NCBI RefSeq assembly: GCF_001422885.1
Contig: NZ_LMMZ01000012.1
Location: 250,388 to 314,387, forward strand
DNA from: Methylobacterium sp. Leaf104
Lineage (GTDB): Bacteria > Pseudomonadota > Alphaproteobacteria > Rhizobiales > Beijerinckiaceae
Direction of reading: 5' to 3'
Length of the DNA stretch: 64,000 nt
This document shows, piece after piece, positions 23,399 through 34,727 of this stretch; position 1 is the stretch's first letter; the number at the start of each line of letters is the position of its first letter. The notes below the pieces were generated by a model. The model made no database searches. It saw only the letters and a program-made list of their open reading frames with translations, and was not told the DNA's origin. Both the position numbers and the translations under genes were made by a program.

Positions 23399-24283
23399 TC
23401 AGCCGCGCAGGACTTCGACGAGGGTGCTGCCGAGCCGGGCCGGCGAGGGCGAGACCCGGATGCCGGCCGCTTCCATCGCGGCGATCTTGTCCTCGGCGCC
23501 GCCCTTGCCGCCGGAGATGATGGCGCCCGCATGGCCCATGCGGCGGCCCGGAGGCGCCGTGCGACCGGCGATGAAGCCGACCATGGGCTTCTTGCGGCCG
23601 CGCTTGGCCTCGTCGGCCAGGAACTGCGCCGCCTCCTCCTCGGCCGAGCCGCCGATCTCGCCGATCATCACGATCGACTCGGTCTTGTCGTCGGCCAGGA
23701 ACAGTTCGAGCATGGAGATGAACTCGGTGCCCTTCACCGGGTCGCCGCCGATGCCCACCGCCGTGGTCTGGCCGAGACCGGCATTGGTGGTCTGGAACAC
23801 GGCCTCGTAGGTCAGCGTGCCGGAGCGGGAGACGATGCCCACCGAGCCCGGCTTGAAGATGTTGGCCGGCATGATGCCGATCTTGCACTGGCCGGCGGTG
23901 ACGATGCCGGGGCAGTTCGGTCCCACGAGGCGGGACTTCGAGCCTTCGAGCGCGCGCTTGACCCGCACCATGTCGAGGACCGGGATGCCCTCGGTGATGC
24001 AGACGATGAGCGGAACTTCCGCCTGGATCGCCTCGCAGATCGCGTCGGCGGCGCCCGGCGGCGGCACGTAGACGACCGAGGCCGTCGCGCCCGTGGCCTC
24101 GCGCGCCTCGGCCACCGTGTCGAAGACCGGCAGGTTGAGGTGCTTGGAACCGCCCTTACCGGGGCTGGTGCCGCCGACCATCTTGGTGCCGTAGGCGATG
24201 GCCTGCTCGGAGTGGAAGGTCCCGTTCTTGCCGGTGAAGCCCTGGCAGATGACCTTGGTGTTCGCGTCGATCAGGATGGACAT
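23399..24283 (-). CDS. sucD: Succinyl-CoA synthetase alpha subunit
   Basis: 294-residue subunit that binds CoA and carries the phosphohistidine intermediate. The N-terminal CoA-binding Rossmann fold starts [20 protein letters not shown]. The active-site His lies in [16 protein letters not shown] near residue 250. The start follows the sucC stop by about eight bases, so the two subunits are translationally linked. Together they interconvert succinyl-CoA and succinate with nucleotide triphosphate formation. Confidence 0.97.
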   Translation of the reverse strand: MSILIDANTKVICQGFTGKNGTFHSEQAIAYGTKMVGGTSPGKGGSKHLNLPVFDTVAEAREATGATASVVYVPPPGAADAICEAIQAEVPLIVCITEGIPVLDMVRVKRALEGSKSRLVGPNCPGIVTAGQCKIGIMPANIFKPGSVGIVSRSGTLTYEAVFQTTNAGLGQTTAVGIGGDPVKGTEFISMLELFLADDKTESIVMIGEIGGSAEEEAAQFLADEAKRGRKKPMVGFIAGRTAPPGRRMGHAGAIISGGKGGAEDKIAAMEAAGIRVSPSPARLGSTLVEVLRG

Positions 24284-24291
24284 GGGTACTC

Positions 24292-25488
<1,197 letters not shown>

Positions 25489-25544
25489 GAACGTTTCTCC
25501 GCCTCGTCCCGGCGCCGGGCGCGGGAGTTCAGGACACGACACCG

Positions 25545-25585
25545 GCATCGTCGCGCCGGCCGCGCAGGCGGCCGGCGCGCGATGC
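25545..25585 (-). promoter_or_regulatory. Long GC-rich hairpin between mdh and sucC
   Basis: GCATCG-T-CGCGCCGGCCGC at 25545-25563 pairs with the complementary arm at 25568-25585, giving an 18-bp stem with one bulged T and a GCAG loop. It begins 13 bases after the mdh stop on the minus strand and lacks a T-run. Likely roles are mRNA 3'-end stabilisation of mdh, attenuation, or separation of mdh and suc expression. Confidence 0.55.
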
Positions 25586-25597
25586 TTCTCACTGTGG

Positions 25598-26761
<1,164 letters not shown>

Positions 26762-26833
26762 TTAGGCGCGCGCGCTCAAATTCGGCGCTGCAGCCAAGGC
26801 CAAGTGACAGAGGCAAAATTCTGTCACGGAGGC

Positions 26834-27577
26834 TCAGAGGGTGCCGGTCCGCAACACCTTCTGGATGGCCAGAATCACCGCGCCGAGGCGGGCCTCCACG
26901 AGGTCGCGCGGCAGGTCGGCATCGTGCTGGATCGCCAGCGGATGGGTGAAGCGGTAGCTGGCGTCGAAGATGTGCGCGATGGCCCGCTCGCGGTCCCGGG
27001 CGACGAAGGCGCCGGCGCCGATGCCCTCCTCGACCACGCGCTCGACGAGGCTGCGCAGGCGCACCCGGTGGCGCCGGGCGATCGGGCGCGCCCCCACCGT
27101 GGCGTCGAGGTGAACGGCGAAGAGGTTCGGCTCGTGGACCAGGGTCTCGCGCTGGACGCTCGCCAGGGCGGTGAGCAGGCGCTCGATCTTGTCGTCGGCG
27201 GGATCCGGCGCGTCGGCGATGCGGGCGAGTTCCGCCTCGACGTCGCGGAGCCAGCGCCCCGCCACCGCGTCGAGCAGGGCGTCCTTGGACGGGAAGTAGC
27301 GGTAGACGTTGGCGTGCGTCATGCCCGCCTCGGCGGCGACGGCCACCACGGTGACCCGCTTCGGCCCGAGGCGGCGGAGGTGTTCGGTGGCCACGGCGAG
27401 CAGGCGCGCATCGACCGCCAGGGGTGCCGTGGTCCGCGGCGCCGGACGGGCGACGCGGGGCACCGTGATGCGGACGGCGCTCTCCGGGGCCGTCTGATCC
27501 TCGGACGGTTCGCTTCCCCGGCTCTCGCTGAGGTCGATCTCGTGCCCGAAGGCGAAGGGCGGGCCGGGCGGCTGCAT
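26834..27577 (-). CDS. TetR-family transcriptional regulator
   Basis: About 247-residue repressor-type protein. The HTH is clear: ARLLAVATEHLRRLGPKRVT followed by VAAEAGMTHANVYRYFPSKD, the canonical TetR recognition region. The C-terminal ligand domain is helical and has no assignable ligand. Start is uncertain. An ATG at 27634 would add 19 residues but overlaps a perfect dyad at 27631-27648, so I prefer the ATG at 27577. About 55 non-conserved residues still precede the HTH. The operon target may be itself or the mdh side. Confidence 0.82.
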   Translation of the reverse strand: MQPPGPPFAFGHEIDLSESRGSEPSEDQTAPESAVRITVPRVARPAPRTTAPLAVDARLLAVATEHLRRLGPKRVTVVAVAAEAGMTHANVYRYFPSKDALLDAVAGRWLRDVEAELARIADAPDPADDKIERLLTALASVQRETLVHEPNLFAVHLDATVGARPIARRHRVRLRSLVERVVEEGIGAGAFVARDRERAIAHIFDASYRFTHPLAIQHDADLPRDLVEARLGAVILAIQKVLRTGTL

Positions 27578-27630
27578 CAAATCGGACACCAGGGCTCGTG
27601 GAGGGACGGGACGACACCTCCCGGACATGT

Positions 27631-27648
27631 CCACTTCGGGAGAAGTGG
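27631..27648. promoter_or_regulatory. Perfect dyad upstream of the TetR gene (candidate operator)
   Basis: CCACTT at 27631-27636 and AAGTGG at 27643-27648 are perfect arms around CGGGAG. The 18-bp palindrome is the size TetR dimers favour, and it lies 54 bases upstream of the preferred start. Autoregulation is inferred. Confidence 0.45.
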
Positions 27649-27722
27649 GTTTCTCGTCCGAAAGTCCAACGCGGCCAATATCAATGACAGCACCAGCCTC
27701 GCTGTAACGCCCCTTTAGCGAG

Positions 27723-28502
27723 TCAGAACCGGTTCTTCCAGGCCCTCAATGCAGCAAAGACAACCGAGGGCTGGGTGCCGGGCGCCAGATCCACTCCCTG
27801 AGCGAGGCTCGGCTCGCCGGCGCGCAGGAACGGATTGGTCGCGCGCTCCGCGCCCAGGGTGCTGGGAATCAGGAAGCGGCCCTCCACCGCGGCGCGCTCG
27901 GCCTCGGCCGCCCGGGCGGCGAGGGCCGCGTTGCCGGGCTCGGCCGCCAGCGCGAAGCGGGCATTGGAGAGCACGTAGTCGTGCCCGCTATAGACCGCGG
28001 TCGCGTCGGGCAGCGGCAGGAAGCGCTCCAGGGAACGCCACAGGGTCGCGGGCTCGGCCTCCATCACCCGGCCGCAGCCGAGGGTGAACAGGGTGTCGCC
28101 GGCGAACACCACGCCGGCCCCCTCGAACCAGTAGGTGACGTGGTCGGCGCAGTGCCCCGGCGTCTCCCAGACCTGCGCCGCGAGGTCGCCGACCCGGACC
28201 ACGTCCCCTTCCGAGACCGTGACGTCGACCTCCGGCACGGCCTCCCCCGCCTTCAGGGGCGCCGTCACCCGCGCGCCGGTGCGGCGCTTCACCTCCGGGA
28301 TGCCCTCGACATGGTCGCCGTGCCGGTGCGTGACGAGGATGTCGGTGAGGGTCCAGCCGGCCGCGTCGAGGGCCGCCAGCACGGGGCCGGCCTCCGGCAC
28401 GTCGATGGCGGCGCAGGCGCCGGTGGCGGGGTCGCGGATCAGGACGCCGATATTGTCGCTGCGGCACAGGAAGGTGCGGATCTCGGGCCTCTGGGCGGTC
28501 AT
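27723..28502 (-). CDS. gloB: Hydroxyacylglutathione hydrolase (glyoxalase II)
   Basis: 259-residue metallo-beta-lactamase-fold enzyme that hydrolyses S-lactoylglutathione, the second step of methylglyoxal detoxification. The metal motif THRHGDHVEG (HxHxDH) is intact, a further His is in TPGHCADHVTYW, the metal Asp in FAGDTLFTLGCGR, and the last His in AVYSGHDYVLSNARFA. The C-terminal HAGH substrate domain is present. The ATG at 28502 begins the catalytic domain directly. It is divergent from a SAM methyltransferase, an arrangement common in Hyphomicrobiales. Confidence 0.94.
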   Translation of the reverse strand: MTAQRPEIRTFLCRSDNIGVLIRDPATGACAAIDVPEAGPVLAALDAAGWTLTDILVTHRHGDHVEGIPEVKRRTGARVTAPLKAGEAVPEVDVTVSEGDVVRVGDLAAQVWETPGHCADHVTYWFEGAGVVFAGDTLFTLGCGRVMEAEPATLWRSLERFLPLPDATAVYSGHDYVLSNARFALAAEPGNAALAARAAEAERAAVEGRFLIPSTLGAERATNPFLRAGEPSLAQGVDLAPGTQPSVVFAALRAWKNRF

Positions 28503-28758
28503 GGGGCTTCCTTCCGGATCGGGGACGCGGGGGCTGCGACGTGCGGCGGCCCCTCGGCGCGGACAGGTTCGGTACGAGGCGAAATGGGTGCGGGACCGGG
28601 CAGGTCCAGGGGCCGTTTCCCCCGGTCCTTCGCGGACCCCCGCCGATCCGGGCTTGTCGTGCCGGGTCGCGGCCCCCATTGATGCGGGCGGGCCTTTCTC
28701 GCAACGCGGGCCTCCCGGCCGGCTCCCCGCGCCGAGCGACCGTACCGAAACCCGATCC

Positions 28759-29493
28759 ATGCGCCTCGACGTCACCGACCTGCGCGCCTTCTACGCGAGT
28801 CCCCTCGGGGGCGTGACGCACCGCATCGTGGCGCGCGCGATCCACGGCTTCCTCGGCTCGGTCTCCGGCCTGCGCGTGCTCGGGCTCGGCTACGCCACGC
28901 CCTATCTCGGCCCCGTCCACGTTATCGCCGAGCGCACCCTGGCCTTCATGCCGGCGACGCAGGGGGTGGTGAACTGGCCCGGCAGCGGCCGCTCCTGCTC
29001 GGCGCTGGCCGACCCGACCATGATGCCCCTGCCCGAGGCGGCGGTGGACCGGGTGATCCTCGTCCACGCCCTCGAATCCGTCGAGAGCCCGACGGAACTC
29101 CTGCAGGACGTCTGGCGGGTGCTGACCCCGGGCGGGCGCATGATTCTGGTGGTGCCGAACCGGCGCGGCGTCTGGGCGCGGCGCGACGCGACGCCGTTCG
29201 GCCACGGCCAGCCCTACAGCCGCTCGCAGCTCGCCCGCCTGATGCGCACCACCCAGTTCTCCCCCGAGGGCTGGGCCGAGACCCTCTACATGCCGCCGGT
29301 GGAGAACCGGCTGCTGCTGCGCACGGCGAGCGCCTGGGAGCGGATGGGCACCAGCCTGTCGCTGCCCTTCGCCGGCCTGCACGTGGTCGACGCCACCAAG
29401 CAGCTCTACCGCCCCGTCGCCGTGCGCCGGGTGCGCCGGGCGACCCGCCTCGCACCGGCCCGCGTGCTGGTGCCCGCCCCCTCCCCGGGCTGA
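28759..29493 (+). CDS. Class I SAM-dependent methyltransferase, gloB-adjacent family
   Basis: 244-residue methyltransferase. The N-terminus (MRLDVTDLRAFYASPLGGVT) is typical of the gloB-linked family. The AdoMet motif appears as RVLGLGYATPYLGP, and the catalytic-fold motifs include VILVHALESVESPTELLQDV and LTPGGRMILVVPNRRG. The substrate is unknown. No signal peptide. The divergent promoter with gloB spans 28503-28758, in which I see no other gene. Confidence 0.85.
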   Translation: MRLDVTDLRAFYASPLGGVTHRIVARAIHGFLGSVSGLRVLGLGYATPYLGPVHVIAERTLAFMPATQGVVNWPGSGRSCSALADPTMMPLPEAAVDRVILVHALESVESPTELLQDVWRVLTPGGRMILVVPNRRGVWARRDATPFGHGQPYSRSQLARLMRTTQFSPEGWAETLYMPPVENRLLLRTASAWERMGTSLSLPFAGLHVVDATKQLYRPVAVRRVRRATRLAPARVLVPAPSPG

Positions 29494-29497
29494 ACGG

Positions 29498-30187
29498 ATG
29501 CTGGATCTCATCGCGCCCGAGGCGGCGCTCCAGAGCTTCGTGCTCGCCTTCTCCTCGCTGTTCTCCATCGTGAACCCGGTGGGCTCGTCGCTGATCTTCG
29601 CGCAGGTGACGGCCCTGAACTCCCATGCCGAGCGGCTGGAGCTCGCCAAGCGCATCGGCTTCTACGCTGCCCTGATCATGCTCTCGACCCTCTGGGCGGG
29701 CGCGCCGATCCTCAACTTCTTTGGCGTCTCCCTGGCGGCCCTGCGCATCGCCGGGGGCCTCGTGGTGGCGGCCTCGGCCTGGACGCTGCTCACGGCGCCC
29801 GAGGCGCGCGAGGCGCGCAAGCAGGCGGAGGCGACCCGGGAACCCGCCGGCAACCTCGCGGAGATCGCGTTCTTCCCGCTGACGCTGCCCTTCACCACCG
29901 GTCCCGGCACCATCGCGGTGGCGATCGCGCTCGGCTCCAACCGGCCCGCGCCGGGACCGGACCGGATCGGCTTCTACATCGGCATGTCGCTGGCGGCGCT
30001 GGCCATCGCCGTGCTGGTGCGCTTCACCTACGGCTCCGCCGACCGGGTGGTGACCTGGATCGGCCCCGTGGGCGCGCGGGTGCTCGGGCGCCTCTTCGCC
30101 TTCCTGCTGCTCTGCGTCGGCACCCAGATCACCGTGAACGGCGTCACCGACGTGCTCGGCCCCCTGCTGGCGCAGGCGGGGCGCTGA
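29498..30187 (+). CDS. MarC-family integral membrane protein
   Basis: 229-residue inner-membrane protein with about six helices. The family opening SFVLAFSSLFSIVNPVGSSL and the central FFPLTLPFTTGPGTIAVAIA motif are both conserved. MarC was first linked to antibiotic resistance but this was not upheld, and the function remains unknown. The start lies four bases after the methyltransferase stop, so the two genes are likely co-transcribed. Confidence 0.9.
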   Translation: MLDLIAPEAALQSFVLAFSSLFSIVNPVGSSLIFAQVTALNSHAERLELAKRIGFYAALIMLSTLWAGAPILNFFGVSLAALRIAGGLVVAASAWTLLTAPEAREARKQAEATREPAGNLAEIAFFPLTLPFTTGPGTIAVAIALGSNRPAPGPDRIGFYIGMSLAALAIAVLVRFTYGSADRVVTWIGPVGARVLGRLFAFLLLCVGTQITVNGVTDVLGPLLAQAGR

Positions 30188-30250
30188 TCCTTGTCCGGTG
30201 CGGCCGGAGGCTGTACCGCAACGCGCGAGGGACACGGAGGCAGGGCAAGC

Positions 30251-31048
30251 ATGCGGCTCGTGGTGGTCGGCGCCGACGGGCGCATGGGGCGGATGCTGAT
30301 CCGCGCGGTGGCGGAGACCGAGGGCTGCACGCTGTCGGGCGCCATCGAGCGCGCGGGCTCCCCCGCGCTGGGGCAGGATGCCGGCACGCTGGCGGGCCTC
30401 GGTCCCCTCGGCGTCGCGGTCACGGACGATCCCCTGCCGGTCTTCGCGGCGGCCGAGGGGGTCCTCGACTTCACGGCGCCCGCCGCCACCACCTTCTTCG
30501 CCGAGCTCGCCGCGCAGGCCCGCATCGTCCACGTGGTCGGCACCACGGGCCTGCAGGAGGCCGATCTCGCCAAGCTCGGCGCGGCCGCCCACCACGCCCG
30601 CATCGTGCGCTCGGGCAACATGTCCCTCGGGGTCAACCTCGTCGCCGGCCTCGTGCGCCGGATGGCGGCGGCCCTCGGGGAGGATTTCGACATCGAGATC
30701 GTCGAGATGCACCACCGGATGAAGGTCGACGCGCCCTCCGGCACCGCCCTCCTCCTCGGCGAGGCGGCGGCGGAGGGACGCGGCGTCTCGCTCGCCGACT
30801 CCCGGGTCTCCACCCGCGACGGGCATACCGGGGCGCGCCGGCCCGGCGACATCGGCTTCGCCACCCTGCGGGGCGGCACGGTGGTGGGCGACCACAGCGT
30901 GGTCTTCGCCGGCCCGGGCGAGCGGATCACCGTCGGCCACCATGCCGAGGACCGCGCGATCTTCGCCCGCGGCGCCGTGCGGGCGGCGCTCTGGGCCTTT
31001 GCCCGGCCGCCCGGCCTCTACGGGATGGACGACGTCCTCGGGCTTTGA
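30251..31048 (+). CDS. dapB: 4-Hydroxy-tetrahydrodipicolinate reductase
   Basis: 265-residue NAD(P)H enzyme of the lysine/diaminopimelate pathway. It has the Rossmann motif [34 protein letters not shown], the VGTTGL turn, and the active-site [19 protein letters not shown], including the catalytic His and Lys. The C-terminus GMDDVLGL is encoded by the first unit of a 19-bp tandem repeat that continues past the stop. The ATG at 30251 is preceded by an AGG-type ribosome site. Confidence 0.95.
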   Translation: MRLVVVGADGRMGRMLIRAVAETEGCTLSGAIERAGSPALGQDAGTLAGLGPLGVAVTDDPLPVFAAAEGVLDFTAPAATTFFAELAAQARIVHVVGTTGLQEADLAKLGAAAHHARIVRSGNMSLGVNLVAGLVRRMAAALGEDFDIEIVEMHHRMKVDAPSGTALLLGEAAAEGRGVSLADSRVSTRDGHTGARRPGDIGFATLRGGTVVGDHSVVFAGPGERITVGHHAEDRAIFARGAVRAALWAFARPPGLYGMDDVLGL

Positions 31049-31087
31049 TGACATCCTTGGGCTTTGATGACGTCTTCGGGCTTTGAT
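31031..31087 (+). repeat. Three 19-bp tandem repeats overlapping the dapB stop
   Basis: Copies at 31031-31049, 31050-31068 and 31069-31087 are nearly identical: GACGTCCTCGGGCTTTGAT, with single-base changes (A and T in copy 2, T in copy 3). Copy 1 codes for the last residues and stop of dapB, and copies 2-3 are downstream. Each contains the same TGA, so copy-number changes would not alter the protein. Confidence 0.9.
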
Positions 31088-31244
31088 ACGGAGCCCACGT
31101 TCGGCAGGTAGGTTTCGTCATCTGCCGTTCAGATTGACGCGCGCATGAGCCGGCGCATGCGCGTTCGCTGCGCTGCAACATCGTCCGCCGCCCGGGCCTT
31201 CGCCGAGGCCGTGCCGTCTCAATGACCAAGAGGATCATCCCCCG

Positions 31245-31883
31245 ATGGATCGCCTTCTCGTCCTCGCTCGCCATGGCCAGAGCGACTGGAACCTCAAGAA
31301 GCTGTTCACGGGCTGGCGTGATCCCGAGCTGACGGATCTCGGCGTCGAGGAGGCCCGCAATGCCGGGCGCTGGCTCAAGGAGCAGGGCTACGGCTTCGAC
31401 GTGGCCTTCACCTCCAACCTGAAGCGCGCCCAGCGCACCTGCGCGCTGATCTTGGAGGAGATGGATCTCGGCGGGATCGAGACGATCCGCAACGAGGCCC
31501 TGAACGAGCGCGACTACGGCGACCTCTCCGGCCTCAACAAGGACGATGCCCGCGAGCGCTGGGGCGACGCCCAGGTGCATCAGTGGCGCCGCTCCTACGA
31601 CGTGCCGCCCCCCGGCGGCGAGAGCCTGAAGGACACCGCCGCCCGGGTGCTGCCCTACTACATCCAGTTCATCCTGCCCCGCGTGATGGCGGGCGAGCGC
31701 GTCCTGGTGGCCGCCCACGGCAACTCGCTGCGCGCCCTCGTGATGGTGCTCGACGGCATGACCACGAAGACCATCGCCAGCCTCGAGATCGCCACCGGCA
31801 TCCCGCTCGTCTACCAGCTCAAGGCCGACACCACGGTGGAGAGCAAGACGGTGCTCGAGCACGACATCGACCACAAGGTCTGA
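31245..31883 (+). CDS. gpmA: 2,3-Bisphosphoglycerate-dependent phosphoglycerate mutase
   Basis: 212-residue cytoplasmic enzyme interconverting 3- and 2-phosphoglycerate, in glycolysis and in the serine-cycle branch. The catalytic phosphohistidine is in [10 protein letters not shown] (His10), followed by [34 protein letters not shown] and the second His in [15 protein letters not shown] complete the active site. It is shorter than the 250-residue enteric form, as usual in alphaproteobacteria. Confidence 0.95.
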   Translation: MDRLLVLARHGQSDWNLKKLFTGWRDPELTDLGVEEARNAGRWLKEQGYGFDVAFTSNLKRAQRTCALILEEMDLGGIETIRNEALNERDYGDLSGLNKDDARERWGDAQVHQWRRSYDVPPPGGESLKDTAARVLPYYIQFILPRVMAGERVLVAAHGNSLRALVMVLDGMTTKTIASLEIATGIPLVYQLKADTTVESKTVLEHDIDHKV

Positions 31884-31907
31884 CCGCTGGCGTCCGTCGC
31901 CGCCCGC

Positions 31908-32573
31908 GTGCCGGCCGGGATCGCCCTGGTTCCCGGCCTGGTCCACGTCCCCGGCTACCTGGACGGCGCGGCGCAGGCGCGCCTCGCCGCCGAACTCGCG
32001 GTCGCGCTCGCGGCCGCGCCGCCCTACACGCCGCGGATGCCCCGCACCGACCGGCCCTTCTCGGTGCGGATGTCGAATTGTGGGCCGCTCGGCTGGGTCT
32101 CCGACCGGGCGGGCTACCGCTACCAGCCGCATCACCCCGTGACGGCGGCGCCCTGGCCGGCCATCCCGCCCGTGGCCCTCGCCGCCTGGGAGGCCCTGTC
32201 GGGCTATCGCGCCCCGCCCGAGGCCTGCCTCGTCAACCTGTACGAGCCCGGCGCCCGCATGGGCCTGCACCAGGACCGGGACGAGGACGCCCGCGACGCG
32301 CCCGTCGTCTCGCTGTCCCTCGGCGCCACCGCCCTCTTCCGCTACGGCGGCCCGCAGCGCTCGGACCCGACCCGCTCGCTGCGCCTGCGGGCCGGTGACG
32401 CGCTCGTGATCGGCGGCCCGGCCCGGCTGATCCATCACGGGGTCGACCGCCTCGTCGCGGAGGTGCCGGACCTGCTCCAGGGCGCCGCCCCCGGGCCACT
32501 ACCGGATTTCCTTCCGCCGGGCGGGCGCTGCAACCTGACCCTGCGACGCGTGACCCGGCCCCCGGACGCTTGA
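31908..32573 (+). CDS. alkB: DNA oxidative demethylase AlkB
   Basis: 221-residue Fe(II)/2-oxoglutarate dioxygenase repairing N1-methyladenine and N3-methylcytosine. The GTG start at 31908 lies 25 bases after gpmA. Key motifs: the metal ligands HQDRDE (HxD) and the distal His in RLIHHGVDRLV, nucleotide-binding NLYEPGARMGLHQD, and the 2-oxoglutarate arginines in RCNLTLRRV. Particularly relevant where reactive C1 compounds damage DNA. Confidence 0.93.
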   Translation: MPAGIALVPGLVHVPGYLDGAAQARLAAELAVALAAAPPYTPRMPRTDRPFSVRMSNCGPLGWVSDRAGYRYQPHHPVTAAPWPAIPPVALAAWEALSGYRAPPEACLVNLYEPGARMGLHQDRDEDARDAPVVSLSLGATALFRYGGPQRSDPTRSLRLRAGDALVIGGPARLIHHGVDRLVAEVPDLLQGAAPGPLPDFLPPGGRCNLTLRRVTRPPDA

Positions 32574-32687
32574 CAGCGGCGGGGCGTGGGTCGACCCATC
32601 GTCAGCCTCACCGGCGGCCTGCCCCGCGCGGGGTGGCCCGGCGGACCTGCCCGGCACCAGACCGGGGCCTTGCGGAGAACCGATTCG

Positions 32688-33647
32688 ATGCGTCTGCGTA
32701 ACCTCGTCCGTCCGGTTTCCATCCTGGTCCTCGCCCTGGGACTGGTGGGGCCTGCGCTGGCGGCCGACCCGGTCTTCCCGCCGAGCTCGCGCTTCGGCTT
32801 CGATCCGCCCTCCGACATGGTCTCCTCGAAGCGCTTCTCCGGCCTGGAGCGGCTGGAAGGCGGCGCGACCGTCTCGGTGGTGGAACTGCCGGCCAACGCC
32901 TTCGCCGACCTCGAGACCAACTTCACCGACGAGAACCTGAAGGCCCAGGGCTTCGTCGTCACCACCCGGCAGGCCATCAAGGTGGCGGGCGACGTCGACG
33001 CGGTGCTGTTCACAGGCGAGCAGCCCGCGGTGGAATCGGCCGGCACCCCGGCGATCAAGAAGTGGATGCTCCTCGTCGGCGATCCGACCGTGACCGGCAT
33101 CATCATCGCGCAGGCGACGCCCGATGCCGAGACCGAGGAGACGATGAAGCGGCTGCTGACCGGCATCCACATCCGCCCGGCCCTCACCCTGGAGCAGCAG
33201 GTCGCCGCGCTGCCCTTCCGGATCGGCAACGACGCGGGCTTCCGCCCGGTGCGGGTCCTGGCCGGCAATTCGGTGCTGCTGACGCAAGGGGCGAAGGACG
33301 AGATGCTCGGCCTGGAGCAGCCGATCCTGGTCCTGGCCCAGGCGGTGCAGCCGCCGCCGGCCACGGAGCAGCGCGACGCCTTCGCGCGCGCCGCGCTCTA
33401 TTCCAACCAGACCATGAAGGACTTCGTGATCGAGCGGGCCCAGAGCTACCGCCAGAACGGCGTCGACTGGCACGAGATCGTGGCCCGCGCGGTGGACTCG
33501 GCCTCGGGCACGCCGGTGGTCATCTCGCAGACGATCCGCTTCGCCCCCGACGGCTACCTGCGCGCCGTCGGCGTCGTGAAGGCCGAGAATCGCGAGGGCG
33601 TGCTGGCGAAGTTCCGCGAGGTCGTCGACAGCGTGCAGCTGCGGTAG
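32688..33647 (+). CDS. Secreted hypothetical protein with two related halves
   Basis: 319-residue exported protein. The ATG at 32688 begins a signal peptide (MRLRNLVRPVSILVLALGLV) with cleavage after ALAA. The mature part appears as two domains, about 25-165 (SSRFGFDPPSDMV to LLTGIHIRP) and 180-319 (LPFRIGNDAGFRPV to VVDSVQLR). Each begins with a hydrophobic strand and ends with a strand plus helix, resembling the PsbP/MOG1 fold. I infer a duplicated domain but did not verify homology. No membrane anchor. Function unknown. Confidence 0.7.
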   Translation: MRLRNLVRPVSILVLALGLVGPALAADPVFPPSSRFGFDPPSDMVSSKRFSGLERLEGGATVSVVELPANAFADLETNFTDENLKAQGFVVTTRQAIKVAGDVDAVLFTGEQPAVESAGTPAIKKWMLLVGDPTVTGIIIAQATPDAETEETMKRLLTGIHIRPALTLEQQVAALPFRIGNDAGFRPVRVLAGNSVLLTQGAKDEMLGLEQPILVLAQAVQPPPATEQRDAFARAALYSNQTMKDFVIERAQSYRQNGVDWHEIVARAVDSASGTPVVISQTIRFAPDGYLRAVGVVKAENREGVLAKFREVVDSVQLR

Positions 33648-33654
33648 GGGCACG

Positions 33655-33678
33655 CGTCCCCTCCCGCGGGCGGGGACG
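33655..33678 (+). terminator. Hairpin after the secreted-protein gene
   Basis: CGTCCCCTCCCG at 33655-33666 and CGGGCGGGGACG at 33667-33678 are complementary except for one position, and begin eight bases after the stop. The central bases must open into a loop. There is no T-run. Confidence 0.5.
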
Positions 33679-33770
33679 GTCGCATCGTCCGTCACGGCAG
33701 GGAGGCAGGTGAGCCTACCTCCACCCGCAATCCCTCAGGCGGGCGCGGCCGATTGCGGATGATGCCGCGC

Positions 33771-33911
33771 CGTCATTCCGGAGCGCCGCGGGCGCGCCCG
33801 GACCCGCAGGGGCGCGCCGGCGGCGTGCGATCGAGCGCCGCCGACGGTGTAGGGTCCTGCACCGCCTGCGTTTCCGGATCCCGGGCTCCGCTGCGCGGCC
33901 CCGGGATGACG
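33771..33911. repeat. REPIN-like doublet of palindromic repeats
   Basis: The 141-bp element opens with CGTCATTCC (33771-33779) and closes with GGGATGACG (33903-33911), which are inverted repeats with one mismatch. Each end carries its own palindrome: TCCGG/CCGGA at 33777-33802, and ATCCCGGG/CCCGGGAT at 33878-33907. Two REP units in inverted orientation with a spacer match the REPIN layout, usually mobilised by a RAYT transposase elsewhere in the genome. The copy number cannot be seen here. Confidence 0.6.
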
Positions 33912-33989
33912 CAGGGCTGGCGGCGGGCCTCCGGCAAGGCGCCGTTCGACCGCGAACGTCCGACGAGACGGTCGGGCGCAGACGCGCCC

Positions 33990-34619
33990 TCAGGCCGCGT
34001 CGGCCGGGCCGGCGGACGGCTTCGGTCCGCCCTTGGCCACGCCGACGAGGGCCGGGCGCAGGACCCGGTCGCCGATGATGTAGCCGGCCTGCATCACCTG
34101 CACGACGGTGCCGGTGGGGACCTCGGGATCGGGCACCTCGAACATCGCCTGGTGGCGGTTGGGGTCGAAGCGCTGGCCCTTCGGCTCGATCGGCTTGACG
34201 CCGTGCCGCTCCAGGGTCTTGGCGAGGTCGCGCTCGGTGAGCTCGATGCCGTCGATCAGGGCCTTGAAGGCGCCGTCGGCGCTGGCGCGGTCCGCCTCGG
34301 GGATGCTCTCCAGGGCGCGCCGGATGTTGTCGGCGGAATTCAGGAGGTCGCGGGCGAAGTTCGTCACCGCGTAGGCGCGGGCATCGGCGACCTCGCGCTC
34401 GGTGCGCCGGCGCAGGTTCTCCATCTCGGCCAGGGTGCGCAGCGTGCGGTCCTTCAGCTCGTCGCGCTCGGCCAGGAGGGGCGCCAGGGCGTCGGCCTGC
34501 GGCGCCTCGCCGGAGACCGGACCTTCGGCCTGCGCGGCCCCAGCTTGCGCGGCTCCTTGGGTCTCCTCGACCGTCTGGGCCGGGTCGCGCCGCTCGTCGT
34601 GCATGTCGTTCGCCATCAT
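33990..34619 (-). CDS. grpE: Nucleotide exchange factor GrpE
   Basis: 209-residue cochaperone that releases ADP from DnaK. An acidic, Ala/Gln-rich N-terminus (about 1-50) leads to a long coiled coil around [20 protein letters not shown] and [20 protein letters not shown]. The beta-wing C-terminal domain includes [20 protein letters not shown] and [20 protein letters not shown]. Two adjacent ATG codons (34619 and 34616) are possible starts. dnaK and dnaJ are not in the window. Confidence 0.95.
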   Translation of the reverse strand: MMANDMHDERRDPAQTVEETQGAAQAGAAQAEGPVSGEAPQADALAPLLAERDELKDRTLRTLAEMENLRRRTEREVADARAYAVTNFARDLLNSADNIRRALESIPEADRASADGAFKALIDGIELTERDLAKTLERHGVKPIEPKGQRFDPNRHQAMFEVPDPEVPTGTVVQVMQAGYIIGDRVLRPALVGVAKGGPKPSAGPADAA

Positions 34620-34727
34620 GTGGGTTCGTCGGGGAATGTCGGGGTTCGCGCTGATATCAGGCTGTGCCGCCGTGAAATCAAGCGCGGGGCGCCCGGGCGC
34701 GGAGAACCGCGCCGCCCCCGCGCCGGC

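Larger units (their letters stand above)
33648..33989. other. 342-bp convergent intergenic region
   Basis: This region lies between the secreted protein stop and the grpE stop. It holds a likely terminator at 33655-33678 and a REPIN-like inverted repeat doublet at 33771-33911. I see no gene in the remainder. Confidence 0.7.
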
